A stretch of DNA of 64,000 nt, taken from the NCBI RefSeq assembly GCF_035046505.1, contig NC_089822.1, positions 127,840,807-127,904,806 on the forward strand, read 5' to 3'. Numbering within the stretch: position 1 is the first letter of the stretch; every line of letters starts with the position of its first letter. Under the pieces are notes generated by a model. That model saw only the letters and a program-made list of their open reading frames with translations, did no database searches and was not told where the DNA came from. Positions 49,191 to 59,427 of the stretch are shown here, one piece after another. This stretch comes from Tiliqua scincoides. Its lineage: Eukaryota > Chordata > Lepidosauria > Squamata > Scincidae. The position numbers and the translations under genes are program-made.

Positions 49191-49549
49191 CGTTTAAAGA
49201 GGCACAGCCTTGCTGAAACTAAACAAGACTGGGTCTGGTTACTGACTGGATATGGGAAGCCGCTTGAGAATGCCACATTTCTGCATTGAGTTCTATAATG
49301 AAAGAAAAGTATGGTAGAGATGTAATGAATCAATTTGTATAACTATTTTTAGAACTGAATAATCCCGGAACAAAATAAGCCAGTGCTTCCCAAAGCGTGG
49401 GTCATGACCCACCAGTAGATTGCAACCCACTGAGCTAGCAATCTACACCACCCTTGCGCTGGTTTGGCTCTAAATAGGCTTCCAGAATTGTTCCTATTTA
49501 GAACAATTTCATTTACTGGAGCTTCCACGGATTTCTCCCAGCCTAACAA

Positions 49550-51250
49550 TGCACTCTACAGGCCTCTGGAGCCCTCAGAATGGCCCTCAGAAGTCTCCGT
49601 AAGCCATTTCCAGTTCTTGGGAGCTGTTGGAGTCTTGGAACTCTGGCAGGTCTACTATGCCAACACCTGCCCTTAGTAGCCCTTCCCTCAGAGGATTGGC
49701 TCAATCGGCTGCATTGTTTTTTAGAACTTTGTGGTGGGGGATTGGCGCATCTTTTTTCACGGTGCTCCAGAATTACCCAGTGTTGGGTAGCATGTTTTAC
49801 CTAGCATGTTTCCTAGCTGCAGGTGCTCAGAGAGAAACTCTTTAGCTGCTGCCACTCCTGTCATAATTGTTTAAAAAAACCTGTGAAGGTAAACCCCATC
49901 ATGACTTTAAGGGGAGCCTAAAGGTATTGGAAGGAGTGTGCTGGAAGCTGGTTCTGTCTGTCATAATTTTTGTTCCTTGTATTAGATGAATTGGGAGATT
50001 CCTGTTTCTGACTGTTCCTTGTTTTATCAATAAGATATTTATGAGGCTTTACTGTTTTGAATAAGTACAAATGTTACTTTGCATCCAAGGCCTACATTGC
50101 TGCTTGTTTTGCTTTTAAGAACCCAGATCAAAGAAGGATGTGTCAATTATAAGTAGGCCTTATCCAGAAATTTGTCCATGGGTTTATATTTCATTTAAAC
50201 TAGGGGTTAAAGATTGTTATTATGAAGTTGTCTGATAACATTCTTTGAGCCTTATTAAAGCTCGAAAGTAGATGCTTTAAGAATTACATTTTGTTTGTAG
50301 CAAGTCAAAAATGCTGGAGTCTCTGCCAACTCCCCCTTAATGCTAAAGTAAAATAAATTAGTTAAAGTCTACCTTTCAGAAATCTGAGCACAACTGCTTC
50401 AATGGGAGTATAATGTCTTTGCCTCTTTCTTCTTTTTCATTATTTCCTTTTCAGATATGTGCTTACTATGGCATATATTCTTTTTTGACAATGTTGCTTA
50501 TTTTTCCTTGCAGTGTATGTGAACAAATTCTTTGCATTATACAATTGTTGTGCTTTTTACAAACCTAGTGACGCACATGTATGTAGTACCAGTTCACCAC
50601 ATTTTAAGGCTATTTCACATATACTGTGTACCAGTTCAACCTTTCTCTCTTATATAGACCCACTATGTCAATATCCCATCCCCCACGATTTACATGGGAA
50701 CATTAATTCAGAATAAAATACATTTGGCTACACCAGTGATTCCCAACCTTTTTTTTTTTAACTCACAAGCCCCTTGGCAGCTCTCTTCCATAAATTGTAC
50801 CCCTCTTATTAGCCAAATGCTAGTTTTCTTAATTATAAGGGCTTTGTTCAGCAACTGGAAAGAGGAGGAACCTACCTGAGAGGGAGAAAGGTGTCACTGA
50901 GTTGCTGCTGCTTATCCAGTAGGACTAAAGGAGGTATTGTACTTTACTGAGGTAGTACAGTACTGTACAACAAGATTCATCACAAGGGGTAAATGACCCC
51001 ACAAACAGATTTTACCAGGCAACCTACTTCTTGCAGTCTAGTTTCATTCTGTAGGACAACATGCAGGATAATTACTAGTGTACAGCACAGTCTGCTTCAT
51101 TACAGATATGCAACTTTAACTTGATAAACTATGACTTTGAGCTCTTCAGAAACAATATAGCAAAGGAGAAAGCATAACAGTCTTATGAATTGGGAGTTTC
51201 TCTATTTAAGCATAGCCTTGAATTTTGAGGACTCCTAAGGGTCAACAAAA
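49550..51250 (+). other. Inferred CBX5 intron 1, no recognised gene
   Basis: One hAT-like end, CAGTGATTCCCAACC followed by a T run, lies near 50734. Otherwise I recognise nothing. Confidence 0.35.
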
Positions 51251-51526
51251 GTACTTTCACTGACCCATGGGCTGCATGCAGACGTAATATTGAAATTGGT
51301 GTTTTTCATCTGAATTTATGTCATCTCTCAAACCATAGTTTTAAGCTCTGCTGCAAACCACAGATTTGTCTGTGGTTAGCACAAACTATGGTTTGGTGTG
51401 AAATCTGGATTGAGCTTTGGTGTGACACTAGTTTATTGTGGCATGAGTTGCAGCAGAAAAAGAAAAATTCAGATGCAGTGCAAGAGGGGGATTCTTGCTT
51501 CTAAGTGATGTGTGCTGGTGAACAAG

Positions 51527-51875
51527 GAGCCCTCAGAACGGCTGGATAACTGGCCAGAAGCATGCGCGTCTCCTCCATTTTCAGAGGAGGTGTATGCTGT
51601 TTCAAGCTCCAGAGGAGCTTTCTGTGTCATTTTCATGCTGCTGCTAAGCGGCATGGAAGGCTCCATTGGAGCTTTTTTGCTCTGCTAGAAGGCACCCAGG
51701 AGAGGAGTGTTGCCCGTCTCCTGGAAGTGGCACGAAAAAGCTCTGATGGAGCCTTTTGCAACACTTAGCAGCAGCACATAAAGCTCTTTTGGAGCTTGAA
51801 GCACAGTGTGCCTCCTCCAAAATCGGAGGAGATATATGCTGCTTCTGGCCTGCTACCTGGCCATTCTGAGGGTCG
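51527..51875. repeat. Large imperfect fold-back repeat (~170-bp arms)
   Basis: The left arm GAGCCCTCAGAACGG...GGCCAGAAGCAT...TCTCCTCCATTTTCAGAGGAGG...TTCAAGCTCC...CTGCTGCTAAG is mirrored in order on the right: CTTAGCAGCAGCA, GGAGCTTGAA, CCTCCAAAATCGGAGGAG, GCTTCTGGCC, CATTCTGAGGGTC. Each arm itself holds a small hairpin (CTCCTCC/GGAGGAG). The centre is near 51700. A smaller inverted pair (AAACCATAG / CTATGGTTT) lies just upstream, near 51331-51395. Confidence 0.85.
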
Positions 51876-52169
51876 TCCTCCTCTTTTTTTTTTTTAAAGG
51901 GGGAGAGAGGAGGGTGGCCCTCAGACGCAGTCCAGAACTCTAATTTTACCATGGAAAAATATGTTAGCTTTCTCCATATGTTAGCTTTATCTCCTGACTT
52001 GCCACAGAAAAGGAGGTTTGGTTTAGACCAGTACAAATGGCTTGCAGTTAAAATGGGCCACATAGAAAGTAAGTTAACAAGTAAGTGAAATCAGCATCTC
52101 TTAGTACTGTATTAATATTGTTGTGGTGGCTTGTAGTGACCCAAATGAGTCTGTAATCTCAGTGGCTGA

Positions 52170-52350
52170 GGGCCCAGTCCTATCTAACTTTCCAGCACCA
52201 GTGCAATCGCAGTGCAGCCCCAAGGTAAGGGAACTAATGTTCCCATACCTTGAGGAGGCTTCTGTGACTGCCTCTCCACAGTGAGTGGATGCAGTGCACA
52301 CCCCATTGGCACAGCTGCACCAGCACTGGGAAATTGGATAGGATTGAGAC
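52170..52350. mobile_element. MITE family A copy
   Basis: GGGCCCAGTCCTATCTAACTTTCC on the left; TTGGATAGGATTGAGAC on the right; interior CCCCAAGGTAAGGGAAC and CATACCTTGAGGAGGC. Confidence 0.75.
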
Positions 52351-52439
52351 AGTTAGCCTCCTGGTGTCCACAGCAGTGGGGCTCCTCATGAAGGGGCAGT
52401 ATTCTGCATTTCAGTACCCTGGAGGGTCTCTTAAAATTA

Positions 52440-53085
52440 TGACTATCTTGCTTAGTGTGCATTTTGGACATTCAAAGCACTTCACATACAATAGCTCTGA
52501 TCCTAGACCAGTATTATCCTTATTATTATTAATACTGCTATTTATATACCGCCTTTGTGGTTATCGGATTACTCCTCTGACTTTATTCAAGGCAGTTCAT
52601 ATAGGCAGGCTATCTCTAAACCCCCCGAGGAGATTTTTACAATAACAGAAAGGTTCTGTCTTTCAAGAACTGTACAACATTTCAGATGGATCTTTCACAG
52701 TCTGGTATCACTTCTGACCTCCAGTTGCCTCCCGCAGAGGCTGACAAGCAGCTCCTTCATCTCTCACTTGAAGGGCAACCAAGATGCTGCTTCACCCACA
52801 CCATAGAGCAGGTGGAAATAACTCAGCTCAGCTTGTCAGATGCTTCAAGGTCTTACCATTCACAGAGCTGCTGGTGGCCTCAAACTGGTGACCTTCAGAT
52901 GTTATCTTTGGGCTAATGGAAGCTCTACCCTCTAGACCAGATCTCCTGCCCGATGTTATTGTTCAACAATATTATTGTTCCCATATCGCAAGCACAAAAC
53001 CAAAGGATTATGACTTGACTAAGACAGTCTAGTATGAGTTTATGTCTGGAGCAAGATTTGAACTGAGAACTTGCTCTTTCACTCA
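52440..53085 (+). mobile_element. Old MIR/CORE-like SINE split by another SINE
   Basis: AAAGCACTTCACATACAATAG (before 52520) and CATATCGCAAGCACAAAACC...TGACTTGACTAAGAC...GCAAGATTTGAACTGAGAAC (after 52956) are the two halves of an ancient MIR-type element. Family D SINE 52521-52955 lies between them. Confidence 0.5.
52521..52955 (-). mobile_element. tRNA-derived SINE (family D), long copy
   Basis: On the minus strand the head GGGCAGGAGATCTGGTCTAG with GAGGGTAGAGC (box A) and GGTCACCAGTTTGAGGCC (box B) begins at about 52953. The element ends at GGCGGTATATAAATAGCAG on the same strand. The plus-strand block TATAGGCAGGCTATC matches the 14.6-kb copy. It was inserted in a MIR-like repeat. Confidence 0.8.
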
Positions 53086-53105
53086 TCCAGTACATTACCC
53101 TTGAT

Positions 53106-53834
53106 CAGTGGTTCCCAACTTGGGGTACATGTACCCCAAGGGGCACTCAACAAGACCTTTAGGGGAAAAAGAATTGAGTAATGGCAGAAAAAGGCAGGTA
53201 GTGCTCCAGAATGCCTTGCAGGGCCAGCAAGGCAGGAAGGGAGGTAGATAGTTGACTGTGAAAGCCCCACCATTAGCTAGTTTGTGGTCATCAATTCATG
53301 TATGAAAAAGTGACTGAAAACCAGCATAGTAAAGAAACTGGCAGAGTTGAAAAAAAACTGCACAGTAAAAAGCAAAGTAAAAAAGAAACATAATATGGAA
53401 AGTGATCAATCACCAAGAATTTCTCAGGACACTTCTGGTGCAAAACAGTGCAAAGACATAGTGCCCAATCCTATCCAACTTTCCAACATCGATGCAGCCA
53501 TTCAAACAGGGTATGCGCAGTATATAGTACTGTGGTCACAGGGAGGCGGTCACAGGGGCCTCCTCAAGGTAAGGGAATATTTGTTTCCTTACCTATGGGC
53601 TGCATTGCGGCTGCACCAGCACTGGAAAGATGGATAGGATTGGTCCCATCGTCTTCAGTTTTTCAAACATAGAGAAAATACTGTGATTAATAAATGAAGT
53701 ATGGGTTTTCATATAGAGGAGATGAGGGCTTTTATTATTTGTATTGATTATAAACATTAGGCTAATATGAGGAGTACAATTTATGGAATGGGTTGCCAAG
53801 GGGTATGCAAGTGAAAAAAGGTTGGGAACCACTG
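53106..53834. mobile_element. hAT-like element, 8-bp duplication, nested insert
   Basis: CAGTGGTTCCCAACTTGGGG and AAAAGGTTGGGAACCACTG form long terminal inverted repeats. Flanks CCCTTGAT (53098-53105) and CCCTAGAT (53835-53842) agree at 7 of 8 bases. A family A MITE (53461-53647) has inserted in the middle. No transposase frame. Confidence 0.88.
53461..53647. mobile_element. MITE family A copy nested in the hAT element
   Basis: GTGCCCAATCCTATCCAAC at the left, GATGGATAGGATTGGTCCC at the right, and CCTCAAGGTAAGGGAAT inside. It is younger than the hAT element around it. Confidence 0.8.
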
Positions 53835-53842
53835 CCCTAGAT

Positions 53843-55235
53843 GTTTGCTTTCTCCTTTTTTCACCAGCATCTCGCCATACTCTTTCTCACTGTACTCTTT
53901 CTCCCTCTTCCCAGCTCATTTTTACAGTCCCTCTGGGAATATTGCCTAAAAGTTCTGTTGAGTTTTTAGGCAGTCACCTGTCTCACAACCTGTCCCTAGA
54001 TCCATTGGCTCACTTGGTTTTATAAGTACTACTTGAGATGTAGTGCCCACTTACTTGTCCAGCTGCATAAGGAGCATATCAACAGTGCAGACACATAACA
54101 CATAATTCTTGTTTTTATATGGATGCAGGTGAGAACTCCAAAATTTCCAGTGGCCACCCTTTTGGGGCCAGCTCTTGTCAACCTCCTTCTGGTTTGTGCA
54201 AAGAAAAATGTAAAATATAGGGAATGGTGTGGCATAGAGAAAGGACTGGTTTAGAGCTTCTGGGCAAAAAGATCACCTTTTGTGTCTGGTATTTATAGCC
54301 ATAGGCATGGAAATTGCATCAAAACGAGGTATAAATTTTCCTTATTTATCTCAATAGAGTGTTAATGGGAAGGCCTAGTTGCCACAATTTAAATGCTAAT
54401 GCTCCTAAGACCATGGCCCATCTTGAGTCACTAGAATGTAGCCATAAATCATCTAATGCAGACTTTGCTGTGAACTTTTAAAACTGATAGATGTAAGAGC
54501 TAAGGGGGTGCATGAAGGTGATGTTCTGCAGAACAAAGGCCTGTCTAGGTTTGCACTTCTCTCAGTCCCCCCTTCCCCAGTTTAAGTCTGGGATATTTTT
54601 CACCCTTTGAGTTAAGGAGGGGCTGTACACATCCCAGCTTTGAGTAGTCTCCTTGTAAAGCAAAGTTGTCCAGACAAAATTTAACCTTAGAGGAGTTTTT
54701 CTGCATTGCTGGTCAACTTGCAGAAGGCCTGTTTGGTAGAATGTTCAAACTTTCTGGATCATATCCTAAGTGTTGATGCAGGGGCATTCTGTGGCCACAG
54801 GTGCCTTTCATGAGAGTTGGGCTTGGAGTTAATGATTGCAGAGCACCCCCTCTATGAATGTGTAGGGTACAGCCCTATATTTATATCTATTTCTAAGCTT
54901 GCCTGTGACTTTGGTTTGTCTGTATAGATATATCTAAGAATGTTTATTAAAGTTTTGATTAGGGGTTTGGGGGGTTTGTCCCCCCCCAGTGACCTTTTCC
55001 CAACTATCAATCCTCGTTTGGGCTCGGGGATGGGAGAAAATTGAGGGTTTGTCAAGAGTTGGTTCATATTGTCCAGAAGCAATTAAAGTTGCAAGTGGAG
55101 TTCTGACTATGACATTAGGCTGTGTTTGGAATTAGAAGGGAAAGAGCGATGTTTGCGATAGAAAGAAATCCTACAAGGTGCATGGAGTGAGTTGGTGTTC
55201 AGAAGTGCCAAGATGATGTAGTGGAATAGTTCAGT
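53843..55235 (+). other. Inferred CBX5 intron 1, unassigned
   Basis: No exon was recognised. A minus-strand frame of 76 codons (54852-55082) has no domain. The sequence around 54960-54985 has G and C runs that could pair. Confidence 0.35.
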
Positions 55236-55239
55236 GCTG

Positions 55240-55505
55240 TATTGTGCCTTAGGTAACCATAGTCAAAGATTTTCCAGCTGTTTCAGTAGTGGTTTGGGAA
55301 TTGGATTTAGACCTAGAAGATCCAGGTTCAAGTCCCCATTCAGCCACAAAGCTTTCTGGGTGACCTTGGGCCAGTCACAATCTCAAAGCCTCACCTACTA
55401 CCTCACAGGGTTGTTGTGAGGACAAAGGGAGGGAGGAACTATGTACACTACCCTGAGCTCCTTGGAGGAAGGGCGGTATAAAAATGCGAAAAATTAAATA
55501 AAATA
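55240..55505 (+). mobile_element. tRNA-derived SINE (family F)
   Basis: AGGTTCAAGTCCCCATTCAG (box B region), GGTGACCTTGGGCCAGTCAC, CCTCACAGGGTTGTTGTGAGG and CTGAGCTCCTTGGAGGAAGG, then GCGGTATAAAAATGCG and an A-rich end. The head is degraded. Same family as 32738. Confidence 0.75.
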
Positions 55506-55509
55506 ATTT

Positions 55510-56390
55510 TGGGCACTGGATTCCATATAATTTATTGGCAAACACCACAGGGGGAAGAGAAAATATATGATAGTTCAGCAGGGAACACAAGCATCCAATG
55601 AGTACTTCTATACATAATTTTTAAAATCTCTATTACCTTATGGAGTATAATTCTGAAATTGGTGTCTGTCTGAATGTTTTTAATCTGTGAGTCACAATGT
55701 GAATGGGGGAGGGGGGAAGAAAATCCTATTTGTATAAATTCTCTAAAAAATTAACTGTAATTCCTATTCCAGAGCTACAAGGTTATAAGAGAGCTTTTTC
55801 TATCTGCTAAAAGTAGCTGCCTCTTCTTTGGAGTGGATTTTTTTTCTTCTTTGGGTGCCATTTAAATAACAATATATCTGCAACACTGAGCACATTTTAT
55901 GATATTGTGGCACAATAACTCACACTTAAATGTCAATAGAGACACTTGAGAGAACCTGCAAGGTTCAATAACTTCTGGTGTGGTTTGTTTCTCCTGTCAT
56001 CGGCCATTATATTTTTTACAGCTTTTAAATTGCTACAGAGAGAAATTGCTTTGGATTATAATGGATGGTTAAGAGGCTGCCAAGGGTACCCTTGAATGGG
56101 GTGGATGAAAGTTCAATACTATTTTGGTTTTATGTGTCTAAGTTCTAGGCTATATAGCTTAAATATAATTTGTTTGACAAATGCATTGAAGTGATACCGG
56201 AGTACAGAACTACACTGCACACTGAAAGAAGTGGTGCCAAAACCTTTCATACAATTTTTGGGTGAAGATTAAACTTCAGCCATTGTCTTGATTCTGTGAA
56301 AATATGCTTGGAACTTCTCCAGGCCTTGGCATGCATGTGAACGTTTTTGTTGGCTTCAATAGGAGAGCAGGCCCAGGTGTGGCACTCAGG
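55510..56390 (+). other. Inferred CBX5 intron 1, no recognised feature
   Basis: AT-rich sequence with chance frames only. Confidence 0.35.
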
Positions 56391-56394
56391 GTAG

Positions 56395-58058
56395 TCTTTG
56401 CCTTACTTCAAAAGAGCCTGGTTGGATCAGGGCAAGGACCCATCTAGTCTCACTTCCTGTGTCTCATAGTGGTCCTGATGTCTCTGGGAGCATACAAGAC
56501 AATACCTATATCCTGTTGTCACTCCCTTGCACCTGGCTTTCAGAGATAGACTACTTCTAAATCCCAGAGGTTGCATATAGTCATCATGTAACCATGCGGT
56601 GGCCCGTGTAGTTACTGGAGGTAGAGTTACTGGAGGTACTGTCAGCCCGCTTCTCTAGGGGCTACATTGGCTGCCCATTAGTTTCCGGGCCCAATTCAAG
56701 GTGCTGGTTTTGACCTTTAAAGCCCTTTACTGCTCTGGGCCAGGGTATCTTAGGGACCGCCTACTTCCGTACAGTCCAGCTCATCCTCTTAGGTCATCAC
56801 AGAAGGCCTTTTTACAAGTGCTGCCACTCAAGGAGGTCCGGGGGGCGGCTGCAAGAAATAGGGCCTTCTCAGTAGTGGCACCAACGTTATGGAACTCCCT
56901 TCCCCTTGACTTAAGAATGGCTCCCTCTCTTGAGACTTTTTGGCGGGACCTGAAGACCTTTCTGTTTAAATAAGCCTTCTGAGTTCATGGCCTTTCTAAC
57001 ATCTTTTTTAACATCTTTTCTACATCTCTTAGTATTTTTTACAGGCCTGATTCCTATGATCTGCTGCTCTTTGCTCCTTTTACCTGATTTTTTTATTTGA
57101 CTACTGCTTTTATGATATTTGTTAATATGTTAATGTTTTTATCTGTTTTTTAATATTATGTTTTAATCTGTTTTTAACCTGTTGTAAGCCGCCCTGGGTC
57201 CCTTTGGGGAGAAGGGCGGGGTATAAATAAAGTTTATTATTGCTATTATTATTATTATTAACCTGTGATGGACTTTTCAGAAATCTGTCTAGCTCTCTTT
57301 TAAAGGCATCTAGACCAGGTTCCATCACAACATCCTGTGGCAAGGAGTTCCACAGATTAATTACCTGCCAGGTAAAGAAATGCTTCCTTTTGTATGTTCT
57401 TACCAGCCAATTTTAGTGGATTTCCTCTGGTTCTGGTATTGAGTGAAAGAGAAAAGAACTTTGCTCTATCCATCCCATATCTCAGTCATGTCCCCTCTTA
57501 GATGCCTTCTTTCTGAAGAGCTTCAAACACTGTAGCCTTTCCTCATAAGGGAAGCATCATTTTGTCATTCATTCACTAATCATTTGGGTGCTCTCTTCTG
57601 CATCTTTTCTGTGCCTATATCCTTTTTGAGATGGGGCAACCAGAACCGACTATGGATGCAGCTTTACCATCAATTTGTCTAGTGGCACAATAATATTGGC
57701 AGTTTTATTCTCAATCCTTTTAAAATTATATTGAATACGGAATTGGCCTTCTTCTTGGCTGCCGCACACATTCACCACCACCTGAAGATCTGTCTCCTGA
57801 TTTGTCACAGACAGTTCAGAATCTATCAGTGTATATATGAAATGTTGACTTTTTGCCCCAGTGGGCATCGCTTTACACTTACTTACATTGAAGCACATCT
57901 GCCATTTTGCCACCCATTGCCCCAGTTTGGAGAGATCCTTCTCGAGCTCCTCACAATCCTTTCTAGACCAGCACCCAGAAAAATTTACTGTCATCTGCAA
58001 ACTTGGTCACTTTGCTGCTTATCCCCAATTCTGGAAATTTTGTTACTGTAAACTCATC
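56395..58058 (-). mobile_element. CR1 LINE 3' part, interrupted by an L2
   Basis: The minus strand encodes a degenerate C-terminal reverse-transcriptase stretch (DCEELEKDLSKLGQWVAKWQ, CFNVSKCKAMPTG) between about 57650 and 58000. The 3' region follows, with GTTCCACAGATTAATTACC, GGCATCTAGACCAGG and GGCAAGGACCCATCTAGTC. It matches the CR1 at 62713-64000 in order. An L2 copy (56593-57262) splits it. Several stops and frame shifts make it an old copy. Confidence 0.75.
56593..57262 (+). mobile_element. 5'-truncated L2 LINE nested in CR1
   Basis: The frame 56701-56973 reads VLTFKALYCSGPGYL, RGAAARNRAFSVVAPTLWN and SLPLDLRMAPSLE, the C-terminus of L2 ORF2, nearly the same as in the longer copy at 59462-60955. 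The 3' UTR ends CCGCCCTGGGTCCC and GGCGGGGTATAAATAAAG, then a TTATTA run at 57236-57260. CR1 sequence resumes immediately after. Confidence 0.85.
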
Positions 58059-58059
58059 A

Positions 58060-58285
58060 TTGGCATCCTTCAGTCTCGGAAGACTATGGTATCGCGCCCT
58101 GAAAAGTGGTTCTGGATCAGCATCTAGTGTGACTGAAGAGACCAATTTGGGAGTGACAATCCCTTCCACACTGAGAGCAAATGTAGTCTGTCCCTGGTGT
58201 GTCTCCCTGGCTATGGGCCTTCCTTCTTTGCCTCCGGCAAGTGACTCTTCAAACTGGGAGAGGCCATGCTATAAACTGGGGTACA
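58060..58285 (-). mobile_element. LINE 3' end encoding a C2H2-like finger; tail shared with the 5S SINE
   Basis: On the minus strand one frame reads approximately CSQCGRDCHSQIGLFSHTRC (about 58120-58190), a C2H2-finger-like stretch of the kind found at the C-terminus of some LINE proteins. The element ends ATACCATAGTCTTCCGAGAC then TGAAGGATGCCAA (58092-58060), matching the 5S SINE tail at 31 of 33 positions. It abuts the CR1 remnant. The LINE clade is not determined. Confidence 0.6.
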
Positions 58286-58299
58286 CTGATTTACTTCAT

Positions 58300-58588
58300 A
58301 GCCTTACTTTCACTGCAGTGAAAGTCCACAGAATTAATTAAAAAGCAGATTATTAGGCTAGTAATAACAGTTGTGTAATTTTATTGCCTTTCTGCATTTA
58401 CTCAAGGGGATTAGGCCGTTTCAGATACCCCTTTTTAAAATTCTCACAGCAGTATTGTATTCTTCAAGGCCTTGCAATGAATCTCATGAGCAGGCATTTG
58501 ACCCTGGTTGCCTGTTGCCAAACTGTATTTGTCCACTGAATCATCTGTGAAATCTATATGAGTTTGTTTACAGATACATTGCAGAACA
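58300..58588 (+). other. Inferred CBX5 intron 1, no recognised feature
   Basis: Short unassigned stretch between two mobile elements. Confidence 0.35.
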
Positions 58589-59224
58589 CAGGTTGTCTCA
58601 TTATTCATGAGGGTTCTGTTCCCAGAACTCACTTGGATGCTAAAGCAATTTAAAAAATAAAGTCCTTTTGCTCAGTTGTTTAAAAACAGCCTTGCTGACT
58701 TGTGATTTTGCAGCCTTGTGATTTTAAGATAGAGTCATTAGGCAGACAATCCATCTACCAGTCTCTCTCCCTTCACCCAGAGCAAAGGGATTATCTTTAT
58801 TCCCCCTTAATTGCTCAGAGGGAAGGGAGGGGTCCCTTACCTTAGAGTGAAGCTAAGTCCCTGGAGAGAGAATGACTGATGTGTTGTTAGCCAGCTGCCC
58901 TCGTTAATGAGGCTATTGTTACTGTTTTCCTTTTAAATTTAATTAATTAATTTAAAGGGCCCTTCTCATTGCATTGAGATAGAAAAATCCATGGATTTTT
59001 CCACATTTGAAAAAAAAATTTGTGGATAATTAGGTAATACCTGTAATAGCTTGCATGGCTGTCTGTCCACAACAGTAAGAAAAGCAGTTTTTTAAACTGT
59101 GATTTTAAATGGATGCATTTTTCCCCTTCTCCAGGGATCAGCACGTTCCTTCTCATTTGCAATGGCCAGTCTTGTTGAGTCAAATTCATATATAAAAAAT
59201 ATGTGTATAGCAAGGTTGGACCTG
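58589..59224. mobile_element. Tigger/pogo-like element, copy 2
   Basis: Starts CAGGTTGTCTCATTATTCATG and ends GTATAGCAAGGTTGGACCTG followed by TA. It aligns along its length with 45529-46152. It contains a local repeat (CTTGTGATTTTGCAG / CTTGTGATTTTAAG) absent from copy 1. No intact transposase. Confidence 0.7.
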
Positions 59225-59427
59225 TATAGCTTGGAGTCACAAGCAAAAGGCGCTTCTTTTAGGAGAAGGGGTTGCCAGTTTTTGCTTAGTCTGCAGTCTT
59301 TTATATCCCTCCAAAAAATCCACAAATGGTTATGAAAGCACCTGCAATCTTCTGGACCTGATCTTTTGTGGGTTAGGGTTATAGTAGGGTTGCCAGACTC
59401 CCCCTCTCTTGAGAGTACATAGCAGCA

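Noticed and set aside
54852-55082. 76-codon minus-strand frame (LLDNMNQLLTN...)
   Set aside because: No family recognised and it spans a C/G run. Kept only as unassigned.
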